Below, in pieces: positions 1 through 9,671 of a stretch of DNA of 11,793 nt. Each line of letters begins with the position of its first letter. Within the stretch, counting starts at the first letter, position 1. The DNA comes from Mycobacterium sp. (GTDB taxonomy: Bacteria; Actinomycetota; Actinomycetes; Mycobacteriales; Mycobacteriaceae): the NCBI GenBank assembly GCA_019246375.1, contig JAFAQO010000717.1, positions 1-11,793 of the forward strand, in the 5' to 3' direction. A program made the translations under genes and the position numbers. Below the pieces are notes generated by a model that saw only the letters and a list, made by a program, of their open reading frames with translations, was not told where the DNA came from and did no database searches.

Positions 1-1194
1 GCTGGGGAGTCGCATGGCCGCGCGCTGGTGGCCGTGCTCGAAGGCATGGTCGCCGGTGTGGAGATCACCTCCCTCGACATTGCCGAACAGCTGGCCCGGC
101 GCCGCCTCGGCTATGGCCGTGGCGCGCGGATGGCGTTCGAGCGTGACGCGGTGAGCGTGCTGTCCGGGGTGCGCCACGGTGTCACCCTGGGCGGGCCTAT
201 CGCCGTCGAGATCGGCAATACCGAATGGCCGAAGTGGGAGACGGTGATGGCCGCCGACCCGGTCGATCCGGGGGAGCTGGCGGACAGCGCGCGCAATGCG
301 CCGCTCACCCGGCCGCGGCCCGGCCACGCCGACTACGCGGGCATGCTCAAGTACGGCTTCGATGACGCCCGGCCGGTGCTGGAGCGGGCGAGCGCCCGCG
401 AGACCGCGGCCCGCGTGGCGGCGGCCACCATCGCCCGCTCATTCCTGCGTCAGGCGCTCGGCGTCGAGGTGCTCTCGCACGTGATCGCGATCGGCCCGTC
501 GGCGCCCTACGAGGGCCCGCCGCCGGGCCCGGACGACCTGCCCGCGATCGACGCCAGCCCGGTGCGCGCGTACGACGGGGCCGCGGAGAAAGCGATGATC
601 GCCGAGATCGAAGCCGCCAAAAAGGACGGTGACACCCTCGGCGGTGTGGTGGAAGCCGTCGCACTGGGCCTGCCGGTCGGCCTGGGCTCGTTTACCAGCG
701 GCGACAACCGGCTCGACGGCCAGCTGGCCGGCGCCGTGATGGGCATTCATGCGATCAAGGGCGTGGAGATCGGGGATGGTTTCGAGACGGCGCGCCGCCG
801 CGGCAGCCGAGCCCACGACGAGATGTACCCCGGTCCCGACGGCGTGGTCCGCTCGAGCAACCGGGCCGGCGGGCTGGAGGGCGGCATGACCAATGGGCAG
901 CCGCTGCGGGTGCGGGCGGCGATGAAACCGATCTCCACCGTGCCGCGGGCGCTGGCCACGGTCGACATGGCGACCGGCGACGAGGCCGTCGCCATCAACC
1001 AGCGTTCCGATGTGTGCGCGGTACCCGCCGCCGGCGTGGTGGTCGAAACGATGGTGGCGCTGGTGCTGGCCCGTGCGGTGCTGGAGAAGTTCGGCGGCGA
1101 CTCGCTCGCCGAAACCCGCCGCAACGTCGGGGCCTACCTGCGTTCGGTCGCTGAGCGGGAACCCGTGACCGACCATGCTCGGGCGTCCGGGTAG
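1..1194 (+). CDS. aroC: Chorismate synthase, 5'-truncated by the window edge
   Basis: This enzyme makes chorismate from 5-enolpyruvylshikimate-3-phosphate, the last shikimate-pathway step, and needs reduced FMN. The reading frame is open from base 1 and begins [15 protein letters not shown], so the ATG and roughly six codons lie outside the window. The GTG at 28 falls inside the conserved N-terminal motif and is not the start. Three family signatures are visible in the 397-residue fragment: GESHG at residues 2-6, RPGHADY ending at 112 followed by [21 protein letters not shown], and [17 protein letters not shown] near the C-terminus. [13 protein letters not shown] is also present. Full length would be about 403 residues, normal for the family. 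It is named aroF in M. tuberculosis. The aroK gene follows after 5 nt, so the two are almost certainly one transcript. Nothing looks broken apart from the edge. Confidence 0.97.
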   Translation, partial: AGESHGRALVAVLEGMVAGVEITSLDIAEQLARRRLGYGRGARMAFERDAVSVLSGVRHGVTLGGPIAVEIGNTEWPKWETVMAADPVDPGELADSARNAPLTRPRPGHADYAGMLKYGFDDARPVLERASARETAARVAAATIARSFLRQALGVEVLSHVIAIGPSAPYEGPPPGPDDLPAIDASPVRAYDGAAEKAMIAEIEAAKKDGDTLGGVVEAVALGLPVGLGSFTSGDNRLDGQLAGAVMGIHAIKGVEIGDGFETARRRGSRAHDEMYPGPDGVVRSSNRAGGLEGGMTNGQPLRVRAAMKPISTVPRALATVDMATGDEAVAINQRSDVCAVPAAGVVVETMVALVLARAVLEKFGGDSLAETRRNVGAYLRSVAEREPVTDHARASG

Positions 1195-1199
1195 GCGTC

Positions 1200-3341
<2,142 letters not shown>

Positions 3342-3351
<10 letters not shown>

Positions 3352-4094
3352 TCTTCCCCAGAGCTACGGGTCGGTCTGGTTTCTTCGGTGTCGCTTGCCG
3401 TGGGCCCCGCTTGGGTGCGCTCGTCGCTGCGCGCCGCTTGGGTTTGATCCTCTCGATGCGCGCTGGAGTCGGCTTCGGTCGATCGCTCATTCTCGGCGGT
3501 GGCCACCGCGCCGCGCCGCTCCTCACTTCGTTCGCCGCGACCTTCCTCAGTCCGGTCCTGATCCCCGACCGGCGACATGCCCTCCGTCGGGGTTTCGTCC
3601 TCATGCACGGCATCGAACACGTCGGTGTCGGCGCGGTCCTCGTCACCGCCGGAACGGCTCTGCCTCTCGTCAGCCTTGCGGTCGACCAGCCAGCGGCCGA
3701 TTGTCACCGCGCCTATTCCCGGCACAAACACCAGCAGTGCGGTGAAGGCGGCGAACGTCGTCACCTCGTTGATCAGCCCACCGGTATAGAGGCCGTTCTT
3801 ATAGAAAAGCGAAATGAGCCAGGTCACCGCGCCGCCTACCACGCCAGCCACCAGCCCGGCCACCAACCAAATCATCGCCAAATCCCGGCGATGGTCCGGG
3901 TTCGGGTTCTCGCGGGCGTCCGTGCGGCCGTCGATAAGCCCCCACAGGATGACCAAGACCATGAAGATCAGCACCAGCACGATGCTGATCAACCCGGCCT
4001 GGGTCTGGAACGCATTGATCAGCGCTCCCTGGAACAAGCGGACGACGACCATTGCGGCGGCGAAGAACAGTCCGCGCACCAGCCAGCTTCTCAT
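3342..4094 (-). CDS. Four-helix membrane protein (B-4DMT / Rv2536-like)
   Basis: This is a 250-residue membrane protein of unproven function. In order it has four hydrophobic helices at about residues 5-27, 33-55, 70-92 and 105-133. A cytoplasm-like tail of roughly 115 residues follows, very rich in Glu, Asp, Arg, Ser and Thr, with no predicted fold. The position between aroQ and pepQ on the opposite strand matches M. tuberculosis Rv2536. I recall the family being labelled B-4DMT transporter, but transport has not been shown from anything visible here. The ATG at 4094 has no Shine-Dalgarno. A TANNNT box on the same strand (bases 4103-4108) lies 8 nt upstream, so the message may be leaderless or nearly so. 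The gene diverges from pepQ across 33 bp and its stop lies inside the end of aroQ. A 309-codon open frame on the other strand is a shadow. Confidence 0.85.
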
Positions 4095-4102
4095 GGGGCC
4101 AC

Positions 4103-4108
4103 AGCGTA
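4103..4108 (-). promoter_or_regulatory. Candidate -10 element for the divergent membrane-protein gene (TACGCT)
   Basis: Read on the minus strand this is TACGCT, again TANNNT, and it ends exactly 8 nt before the ATG at 4094. It mirrors the spacing of the pepQ box. The two hexamers are only 5 bp apart, so polymerase could not occupy both promoters at once. The match is to a weak consensus and is inference. Confidence 0.3.
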
Positions 4109-4113
4109 GCGAG

Positions 4114-4119
4114 TAGCGT
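4114..4119 (+). promoter_or_regulatory. Candidate -10 element for pepQ (TAGCGT)
   Basis: TAGCGT fits the mycobacterial -10 pattern TANNNT and ends 8 nt before the pepQ GTG. With no Shine-Dalgarno upstream of that GTG, a leaderless or 1-3 nt leader transcript is plausible. No convincing -35 is seen. The hexamer is short and common by chance, so support is mainly positional. Confidence 0.35.
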
Positions 4120-4127
4120 CAACGGTC

Positions 4128-5231
4128 GTGACACATTCTCAGCGTCGGGACAATCTCAGGGCGCGAATCGATGCTGCCGGGCTCGATGCGATGTTGGTTA
4201 CTGACCTGGTCAACGTGCATTACCTTTCGGGTTTCACCGGTTCGGCCGCCGCGCTGTTGGTGTTCGCCGACGAGCGTGTCGCGGCGCTCGCCACCGACGG
4301 CCGGTATCACACTCAGGCCGCGCAGCAAGCGCCCGACCTCGAGATTGCGATCGAGCGGGCCGGCGGTCCTTACCTGGCCGGGCGGGCCGCCGGCGCCGGC
4401 GTGCGGCGACTGGGCTTCGAAAGTCATGTGGTCACCGTGGACGGTTTCGATGCGCTGTCGGCAGAGGCGGGTCCCGCCGAGTTGGTGCGCGCTTCGGGCA
4501 CTGTCGAGGCGCTACGCGAGCGGAAAGACGCCGGCGAGGTGGCGTTGCTACGGCTGGCCTGCGAGGCGGCCGACGCCGCGCTGACCCAACTCGTCGAGCG
4601 GGGCGGGCTGCGGCCCGGCCGCACCGAACGCCAGGTGGCCCGGGAGCTGGAGGCGTTGATGCTCGACCATGGCGCCGACGGGGTGTCGTTCGAGACGATC
4701 GTGGCCGCGGGGCCGAATTCGGCGATACCGCATCACCGGCCGACCGACGCGGTGCTGGTGGGCGGGGACTTCGTCAAAATCGATTTCGGTGCGCTGGTCG
4801 GCGGATACCACTCGGATATGACGCGCACCTTCGTGTTGGGCCGCGCCGCCGACTGGCAGCTGGAGATCTATCGTCTGGTCGCCGCCGCGCAGCAGGCTGG
4901 GCGGGCGGCGCTGCGCGCGGGAGCGAGCCTGCGTGATGTCGACGCCGCCGCGCGCCAGGTGATTGTCGACGCCGGCTACGGCGACAACTTCGGCCACGGC
5001 TTGGGTCACGGCGTGGGCTTGCAAATCCATGAAGCGCCGGGGATTAACGCAATGGCCGCCGGTAGACTACTCGCGGGCTCCGTGGTGACCGTGGAGCCCG
5101 GCGTCTATTTGCCCGACCGCGGCGGTGTCCGCATCGAGGACACGTTGGTAGTGGCCGGGGAGACGCCCCAAACCTCCGGGCAGACCCCGGAATTGCTGAC
5201 CCGGTTCCCCAAGGAACTGGCCATCGTCTAG
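4128..5231 (+). CDS. pepQ: M24B-family Xaa-Pro dipeptidase/aminopeptidase
   Basis: This is a cytoplasmic metallopeptidase of the pita-bread fold that cleaves peptide bonds next to proline. The protein has 367 residues. Residues 1-130 form the creatinase-like N-terminal domain (VTDLVNVHYLSGFTGS, ATDGRYHTQA). The catalytic domain follows, with all five expected metal ligands in place: Asp219 and Asp230 (KIDFGALVGGYHSDMTRTF), His294 (GHGLGHGVGLQIHE), Glu323 (VEPGVYL) and Glu337 (RIEDTL). The start is GTG at 4128, reading VTHSQRRDN, which matches the start I recall for the M. tuberculosis orthologue Rv2535c. No Shine-Dalgarno precedes it. The next gene, efp, begins 15 nt after the stop, so co-transcription is likely. 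Family membership is secure, but whether it acts on dipeptides or longer peptides cannot be read from the sequence. Confidence 0.94.
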   Translation: MTHSQRRDNLRARIDAAGLDAMLVTDLVNVHYLSGFTGSAAALLVFADERVAALATDGRYHTQAAQQAPDLEIAIERAGGPYLAGRAAGAGVRRLGFESHVVTVDGFDALSAEAGPAELVRASGTVEALRERKDAGEVALLRLACEAADAALTQLVERGGLRPGRTERQVARELEALMLDHGADGVSFETIVAAGPNSAIPHHRPTDAVLVGGDFVKIDFGALVGGYHSDMTRTFVLGRAADWQLEIYRLVAAAQQAGRAALRAGASLRDVDAAARQVIVDAGYGDNFGHGLGHGVGLQIHEAPGINAMAAGRLLAGSVVTVEPGVYLPDRGGVRIEDTLVVAGETPQTSGQTPELLTRFPKELAIV

Positions 5232-5234
5232 GAG
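5230..5234 (+). promoter_or_regulatory. Shine-Dalgarno for efp
   Basis: AGGAG overlaps the pepQ stop codon and lies 12 nt before the efp GTG at 5247. The spacing is on the long side, but no other candidate is present, and it fixes GTG 5247 as the start of the universally conserved EF-P N-terminus. Confidence 0.6.
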
Positions 5235-5246
5235 AATTCACTTACC

Positions 5247-5810
5247 GTGGCGACGACTGCCGACTTCAAGAACGGGCTCGTGCTGGTGATCGACGGCCAG
5301 CTGTGGACGATCGTTGAGTTCCAACACGTCAAACCTGGCAAGGGCCCGGCGTTCGTGCGCACCAAGCTGAAGAACGTGTTGTCAGGCAAGGTCGTCGACA
5401 AGACCTTTAACGCCGGGGTGAAGGTGGACACCGCAACCGTGGACCGGCGCGACACCACCTACCTGTACCGGGACGGCTCTGATTTCGTGTTCATGGACAG
5501 CGAGGACTACGAACAGCACCCGCTGCCGGAATCGCTGGTGGGCGACGCCGCCCGGTTCCTGTTGGAAGGCATGCCGGTGCAGGTGGCCTTCCACAACGGG
5601 TCGCCGCTGTATATCGAGCTGCCGGTAACCATCGAACTGGAGGTAACCCACACCGAGCCGGGCCTGCAGGGCGACCGGTCCAGCGCGGGCACCAAGCCGG
5701 CCACCTTGCAGACCGGAGCGCAGATCAACGTGCCGCTGTTCATCAATACCGGAGACAAACTCAAGGTCGATTCGCGCGACGGCAGCTACCTGGGTCGCGT
5801 GAACGCCTGA
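5247..5810 (+). CDS. efp: Translation elongation factor P
   Basis: EF-P binds the ribosome between the P and E sites and relieves stalling at consecutive prolines. The 187-residue protein has the usual three beta domains: a KOW-like N-terminal domain (about 1-62), OB1 (about 65-127) and OB2 (about 130-187, ending in the signature [19 protein letters not shown]). The tip loop reads KPGKGPA with Lys32 in the position that is beta-lysylated in E. coli. The surrounding PGKGP loop is the type described in actinobacteria as working without modification, and no epmA or epmB gene is nearby. The GTG start gives [10 protein letters not shown], identical to the N-terminus I recall in M. tuberculosis. 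It lies 2 nt before nusB, linking two translation/transcription factors in one unit. Confidence 0.97.
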   Translation: MATTADFKNGLVLVIDGQLWTIVEFQHVKPGKGPAFVRTKLKNVLSGKVVDKTFNAGVKVDTATVDRRDTTYLYRDGSDFVFMDSEDYEQHPLPESLVGDAARFLLEGMPVQVAFHNGSPLYIELPVTIELEVTHTEPGLQGDRSSAGTKPATLQTGAQINVPLFINTGDKLKVDSRDGSYLGRVNA

Positions 5811-5812
5811 CC

Positions 5813-6295
5813 ATGCGACCCGTCAAGGGGCGACACCAGGCCCGCAAGCGCGCCGTCGACCTGCTGTTTGAAGCCGAGGCCCGCGGCCTGACCCCGGCCG
5901 AGGTGGCCGACGGGCGTATGGCGCTGGCGGACACCAAACCGGACGTGGCGCCGCTGCACCCGTACACGGTCACCGTGGCCCGCGGAGTCAGCGAGCACAG
6001 CGCTCATATCGATGACCTGATCGCCGCGCATTTGCAGGGCTGGACGCTGGAACGGCTGCCCGCAGTGGATCGGGCGATTCTGCGGGTCGCGGTGTGGGAG
6101 CTGCTGCATGCCGACGACGTTCCGGAGCCGGTCGCCGTCGACGAGGCGGTGGAGCTGGCCAAGGAGCTGTCCACGGACGAATCGCCGGGGTTCGTCAATG
6201 GGGTCCTGGGTCAGGTGATGTTGGTGACGCCGCAGATCCGGGCGGCCGCTCAAGCAGCCCGAGGGGCGGTGCGCGACCCCGGAGAGGGACCGTGA
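5813..6295 (+). CDS. nusB: Transcription antitermination factor NusB
   Basis: NusB binds boxA RNA together with ribosomal protein S10 and supports antitermination of rRNA operons. The 160-residue all-alpha protein starts [25 protein letters not shown], a basic RNA-binding stretch followed by the first helix. It continues with [54 protein letters not shown], the best conserved part of the family. The ATG at 5813 comes 2 nt after the efp stop and has no clear ribosome site of its own, so it is probably translated by coupling. The M. tuberculosis protein as I recall it has a few extra residues before KPVRGRHQ. The last bases overlap the GTG of the next gene (GTGA). Confidence 0.95.
   Translation: MRPVKGRHQARKRAVDLLFEAEARGLTPAEVADGRMALADTKPDVAPLHPYTVTVARGVSEHSAHIDDLIAAHLQGWTLERLPAVDRAILRVAVWELLHADDVPEPVAVDEAVELAKELSTDESPGFVNGVLGQVMLVTPQIRAAAQAARGAVRDPGEGP
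6281..6288 (+). promoter_or_regulatory. Shine-Dalgarno that sets the start of the small membrane protein
   Basis: GGAGAGGG sits 3 nt before GTG 6292 within the end of nusB. It decides this start over an in-frame ATG at 6094, which would overlap nusB by about 200 nt and add only Arg/Gly-rich shadow sequence. Confidence 0.6.
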
Positions 6296-6681
6296 ACCGG
6301 CTGGAGCTGCGGGTGGTCGTCGCCAGCTTCCTGGCGGCGACGGTGGTACTGGGCGCCGTTGCGTGCGCGGCATACGGGCTGGCTCTCGTCGCGGCGGCGC
6401 TGGCAATTTATGCGTTGGGAGTCGGTGCGTGGCTGTGTCACTCGATCGAGCGCTACGTCGTCGCCCGGCGGATCAGCACGGTTCGTTCGGCGGCCAAACC
6501 GTTGCAACCCCTGCTGCCGGTGATGGCAGCGATCATGGGGCTGACCCAAGCCGTCGTGCGCTCGCTCAGCGACGTCAGCGATCTCCCGCAGCGGCGCTGG
6601 GATCTTCCGGTTCGGCGGTGGATGGAGGTTGCCCGAGGTAGTCGGCGAGTCGAGGACGATGACCGTGAGAACGAGGCCTGA
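6292..6681 (+). CDS. Small membrane protein, Rv2532c-like
   Basis: This hypothetical protein of 129 residues has no assigned function. Two hydrophobic segments (about 8-28 and 30-50) form a helical hairpin, followed by a basic stretch ([12 protein letters not shown]). A third amphipathic to hydrophobic stretch near 70-90 ([17 protein letters not shown]) leads into a polar, charged tail ending EDDDRENEA. The start is the GTG overlapping the nusB stop (GTGA), supported by a good Shine-Dalgarno. A longer frame from 6094 exists but is not credible. The position between nusB and the decarboxylase matches M. tuberculosis Rv2532c. No enzymatic motif is visible. A membrane-anchoring or accessory role is possible, but that is a guess. 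Confidence 0.8.
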   Translation: MNRLELRVVVASFLAATVVLGAVACAAYGLALVAAALAIYALGVGAWLCHSIERYVVARRISTVRSAAKPLQPLLPVMAAIMGLTQAVVRSLSDVSDLPQRRWDLPVRRWMEVARGSRRVEDDDRENEA

Positions 6682-6795
6682 GTCCTTAGTGCAATCATTG
6701 AGGGGGAGGCTCGTGTGGCAGGTGCGTCCATTGTGATCCACGACGGACGTCTACGAAATGACCTCGCGCTGATCGACAGGGGGCACACTATCGGT
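6682..6795 (+). promoter_or_regulatory. Leader between the small membrane protein and the decarboxylase
   Basis: This 114-bp stretch precedes the decarboxylase start preferred here. A strong purine-rich Shine-Dalgarno, GGGGGAGG, lies at 6702-6709. Two GTG codons follow it: 6715, in frame with the decarboxylase and adding 27 residues, and 6713, which opens a seven-codon frame ending in TGA at 6734-6736. By my count, the third codon positions of the 6715-6795 extension are about 63% G/C, visibly below the genes around it. That argues that the stretch is leader rather than protein. No convincing promoter hexamers or terminator hairpin were found. Confidence 0.4.
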
Positions 6796-9579
6796 ATGGA
6801 CCTCAACGGTGAGCGCCCGAAACGGCTTCATGTTTCCGCATTGGCTGCGGCAGCGAACCCGTCGTACTCACGAATTGATACTTGGAATCTGCTCGACGAT
6901 GCCTGCCGTGAGCTCGCCGAAGTGGACCGTGCCGGCCTGGACACCAAGCATCAGGCGGCGCGGGTGAAGCGCCTGCTCAATCGTCTCGGCGCCTACGAGC
7001 GGTACTGGTTGTATCCGGGCGCGGCCAACCTGGCGAAATTCTGCGGATATCTCGACGCCGGTGCCACAGTGGGGCTGACTAAGGCAGTCGGGCTGGCCGT
7101 GCGGCTGCTATCCGAATACGGCGACCGCGCAGCGCTTTTCGACACCTCAACGTCGCTGGCCGATCAGGAGCTGGTAGCGCGGGCTAAACAGCAGCAGTTC
7201 TACACAGTCCTGCTCGCCGACGATTCCCCGGCCACGGCTCCCGATAGCCTGGCCGAACACCTGCGGGCCCTGCGCGACCCATCGGGCGAGGTGCAGGTGG
7301 AGCTGCTGGTGGTGACGAGCGTCGAGGACGCTATCACCGCCGTCGCGCTGAACGGTGAGATCCAGGCGGCGATCATCCGGCATGACCTGCCACTGCGTTC
7401 CCGTGACAGGGTGCCGCTGATGACCACATTGCTCGGCGCCAACAATGACGCGGGCGCGACCGACTGCGCCGACAACTGGATCGAATGCGGCGAATGGATC
7501 CGGGAGCTGCGCCCACATATCGACCTGTATCTGCTCACCGACGAGTCGATCGCCGCCGAGACCGAGGACATGCCGCACGTCTACGATCGCACGTTCTATC
7601 GGCTCAACGATGTCACCGATCTGTACAGCACTGTGCTGGCCGGTATCCGGAACCGGTTCGCCACACCGTTTTTCGATGCTTTGCGCGCCTACGCCGCCGC
7701 TCCGGTCGGCCAGTTCCACGCGCTCCCCGTCGCGCGCGGGGCCAGCATTTTCAACTCCAAGTCGCTGCATGACATGGGCGAGTTCTATGGCCGCAACATC
7801 TTCATGGCCGAGACCTCGACCACCTCCGGTGGGCTGGATTCGCTGCTGGATCCGCACGGCAACATCAAGAAAGCGATGGACAAAGCCGCGCTGACCTGGA
7901 ACGCCAACCAGACCTACTTCAGCACCAACGGAACGTCGACCGCTAACAAGATCGTCGTGCAGTCGCTGACCCGGCCCGGCGACATCGTTCTCATCGATCG
8001 CAATTGCCATAAATCCCACCACTACGGCCTGGTGCTTGCCGGGGCGTATCCGCTGTACCTGGACGCCTATGAGCTCCCACAGTTCGCCGTCTACGGAGCG
8101 GTGTCGCTGCACACGATCAAGAAGGCGCTGCTCGACCTCGAGGCGGCCGGACAACTGGACCGGGTGCGCATGCTGCTGCTCACCAACTGCACGTTCGACG
8201 GTGTTGTCTATAACCCCCGCCGCGTCATGGAGGAGGTCTTGGCAATCAAGCCGGACATCTGCTTCCTGTGGGATGAGGCGTGGTACGCGTTCGCCACTGC
8301 GGTGCCCTGGGCGCGGCAGCGGACAGCGATGATTGCCGCCGAGCAACTGGAATCGATGTTGTCGTCGCAGAAGTACGCCAAGGAGTACCGGCAGTGGCGT
8401 GCGTCGATGAACGGCGTCGACCGTGCGAAATGGGTCACGCGCCGGCTGCTTCCCGATCCCGAACGCGCCCGAATCCGCGTTTACGCAACGCATTCCACCC
8501 ACAAGTCGCTCTCGGCGCTTCGGCAGGCGTCGATGATTCATATTCGGGACCAGGATTTCAAGGCGCTCACCCGTGATGCGTTCGGTGAGGCGTTTTTGAC
8601 CCACACCTCGACGTCGCCGAACCAGCAACTGCTCGCATCGCTGGATCTGGCGCGCCGGCAAGTTGACATCGAGGGATTCCAGCTGGTCAGGAACGTCTAT
8701 GACATGGCGCTGGTGTTCCGTCACCGCGTGCGTAAAGACCGGCTGATCAGTAAGTGGTTCCGCATCCTCGACGAGTCCGACCTGGTGCCTGACGAGTTTC
8801 GGGCCTCGGCGGTCAGCTCTTACCGGCAAGTCAGGCAGGGTGCCCTCGCGGAGTGGAATGAGGCCTGGCGGTCGGATCAATTCGTGCTCGACCCCACCCG
8901 GGTCACCTTGTTCATCGGCAAAACCGGCATGAACGGGTACGACTTTCGCGAGAAGATCCTGATGGAGCGATTCGGCATCCAGATCAACAAAACCTCGATC
9001 AACAGTGTGCTGTTGATCTTCACGATCGGCGTCACCTGGTCGAGCGTGCACTACCTGCTTGACGTGCTGCGCCGGGTGGCCGCCGATTTTGACCGCGGCC
9101 AGGGAGCGGCCAGCGCGGCCGACCGCGCCTTGCAACAGCGTCGGGTCGTGGAGATCACCGAGGACCTGCCGCCGCTGCCCGACTTCAGCGAGTTCGACAC
9201 CGCGTTCCGTCCCGAGGGCGCGTGTGCTTTCGGCGACGTACGCTCGGCCTTTTATGCGGGGTACGACGAGTCGGACCGCGAACATGTCCTGCTCGGGGCC
9301 GCCGGGCGGCGACTCGCCGAGGGAAAGCCCCTGGTGTCGACCACGTTCGTCGTCCCGTACCCGCCTGGCTTCCCGGTGCTGGTGCCAGGTCAGGTGGTGT
9401 CCAAAGAGATCCTGTACTTTCTCGCCGAACTCGACGTGAAGGAAATCCACGGATACAACCCGGAACTGGGCTTGTCGGTCTTCACCGAAGACGCGCTCGC
9501 GCGGATGGCCAAGGCGCGGGAAGCGGTCGCCGCCGTGTCGCCGGAAACGGTACCGGCCATCGTCGCGAAGGCTCGTTGA
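6796..9579 (+). CDS. Orn/Lys/Arg-type PLP-dependent amino acid decarboxylase (Rv2531c-like)
   Basis: This is a large fold-type I PLP enzyme of the bacterial basic amino acid decarboxylase family. The substrate (lysine, ornithine, arginine or other) cannot be told from sequence. From ATG 6796 it has 927 residues, well above the roughly 715-755 of E. coli inducible enzymes. An N-terminal region of about 300 residues includes a receiver-like segment (ELLVVTSVEDAITAVALNGEIQAAIIRHD). The PLP domain follows, with STNGTSTANK, the cofactor-stacking His405 in DRNCHKSHHYG, Asp493 in LWDEAWYAFA, and the Schiff-base Lys570 in HSTHKSLSALRQ. The C-terminal domain contains PYPPGFPVLVPGQ. The ATG start gives MDLNGERPKRLHVSALAA, which aligns without gaps to the start I recall for Rv2531c. 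GTG 6715 is an alternative with a better ribosome site. The encoded protein ends about 20 residues earlier than the M. tuberculosis one. The 767-codon open frame opposite it is a shadow. Confidence 0.9.
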   Translation: MDLNGERPKRLHVSALAAAANPSYSRIDTWNLLDDACRELAEVDRAGLDTKHQAARVKRLLNRLGAYERYWLYPGAANLAKFCGYLDAGATVGLTKAVGLAVRLLSEYGDRAALFDTSTSLADQELVARAKQQQFYTVLLADDSPATAPDSLAEHLRALRDPSGEVQVELLVVTSVEDAITAVALNGEIQAAIIRHDLPLRSRDRVPLMTTLLGANNDAGATDCADNWIECGEWIRELRPHIDLYLLTDESIAAETEDMPHVYDRTFYRLNDVTDLYSTVLAGIRNRFATPFFDALRAYAAAPVGQFHALPVARGASIFNSKSLHDMGEFYGRNIFMAETSTTSGGLDSLLDPHGNIKKAMDKAALTWNANQTYFSTNGTSTANKIVVQSLTRPGDIVLIDRNCHKSHHYGLVLAGAYPLYLDAYELPQFAVYGAVSLHTIKKALLDLEAAGQLDRVRMLLLTNCTFDGVVYNPRRVMEEVLAIKPDICFLWDEAWYAFATAVPWARQRTAMIAAEQLESMLSSQKYAKEYRQWRASMNGVDRAKWVTRRLLPDPERARIRVYATHSTHKSLSALRQASMIHIRDQDFKALTRDAFGEAFLTHTSTSPNQQLLASLDLARRQVDIEGFQLVRNVYDMALVFRHRVRKDRLISKWFRILDESDLVPDEFRASAVSSYRQVRQGALAEWNEAWRSDQFVLDPTRVTLFIGKTGMNGYDFREKILMERFGIQINKTSINSVLLIFTIGVTWSSVHYLLDVLRRVAADFDRGQGAASAADRALQQRRVVEITEDLPPLPDFSEFDTAFRPEGACAFGDVRSAFYAGYDESDREHVLLGAAGRRLAEGKPLVSTTFVVPYPPGFPVLVPGQVVSKEILYFLAELDVKEIHGYNPELGLSVFTEDALARMAKAREAVAAVSPETVPAIVAKAR

Positions 9580-9587
9580 AAATCTAG

Positions 9588-9623
9588 TTGTTTCTCAGCG
9601 AACTCTCAGCTAGAATCTCAGGA
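9588..9623 (+). promoter_or_regulatory. Promoter of the secreted-protein gene with three TCTCAG direct repeats
   Basis: TAGAAT at 9611-9616 is a strong -10 (five of six bases of TATAAT). TTGTTT at 9588-9593 is a weak -35 at exactly 17 bp. Direct repeats TCTCAGC (9593-9599) and TCTCAGC (9604-9610), separated by 4 nt, fill the spacer. A third, TCTCAGG (9616-9622), runs from the -10 to the expected start near A9623. The 11-bp and 12-bp periods place the repeats on one face of the helix. This layout is typical of OmpR/PhoB-family response regulator sites: PhoP boxes are TCACAGC repeats with a 4-nt gap, and MprA boxes are 8-bp repeats with a 3-nt gap. Which regulator binds is inference. Confidence 0.6.
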
Positions 9624-9637
9624 CGCCAATTTCGAAA

Positions 9638-9649
9638 CCACGGAAGTGG
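9638..9649 (+). other. Small hairpin with a GNRA-type loop in the leader
   Basis: CCAC-GGAA-GTGG would fold as a 4-bp stem with a GGAA tetraloop in the 49-nt leader of the secreted-protein gene, about 22 nt before its ATG. It is short and may be chance. An alternative GCCA/TGGC pairing (9625-9628 with 9647-9650) is mutually exclusive with it. Confidence 0.25.
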
Positions 9650-9671
9650 CTGACCAGCAACGGAAACGGAT

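Noticed and set aside
439..1176. 245-codon minus-strand frame opposite aroC
   Set aside because: It is antisense to an unmistakable chorismate synthase and shows only His/Arg/Gly-rich composition with no recognisable domain.
6094..6291. Upstream extension of the small membrane protein from ATG 6094
   Set aside because: It would overlap nusB by about 200 nt and adds Arg/Gly-rich shadow sequence. The GTG at 6292 has a good Shine-Dalgarno and overlaps the nusB stop.
7147..9450. 767-codon open frame on the minus strand
   Set aside because: It lies wholly opposite the decarboxylase. High GC at third codon positions suppresses stops in this antisense frame. The translated sequence is His/Arg/Gly/Val-rich without domains, whereas the plus-strand frame has intact PLP motifs.
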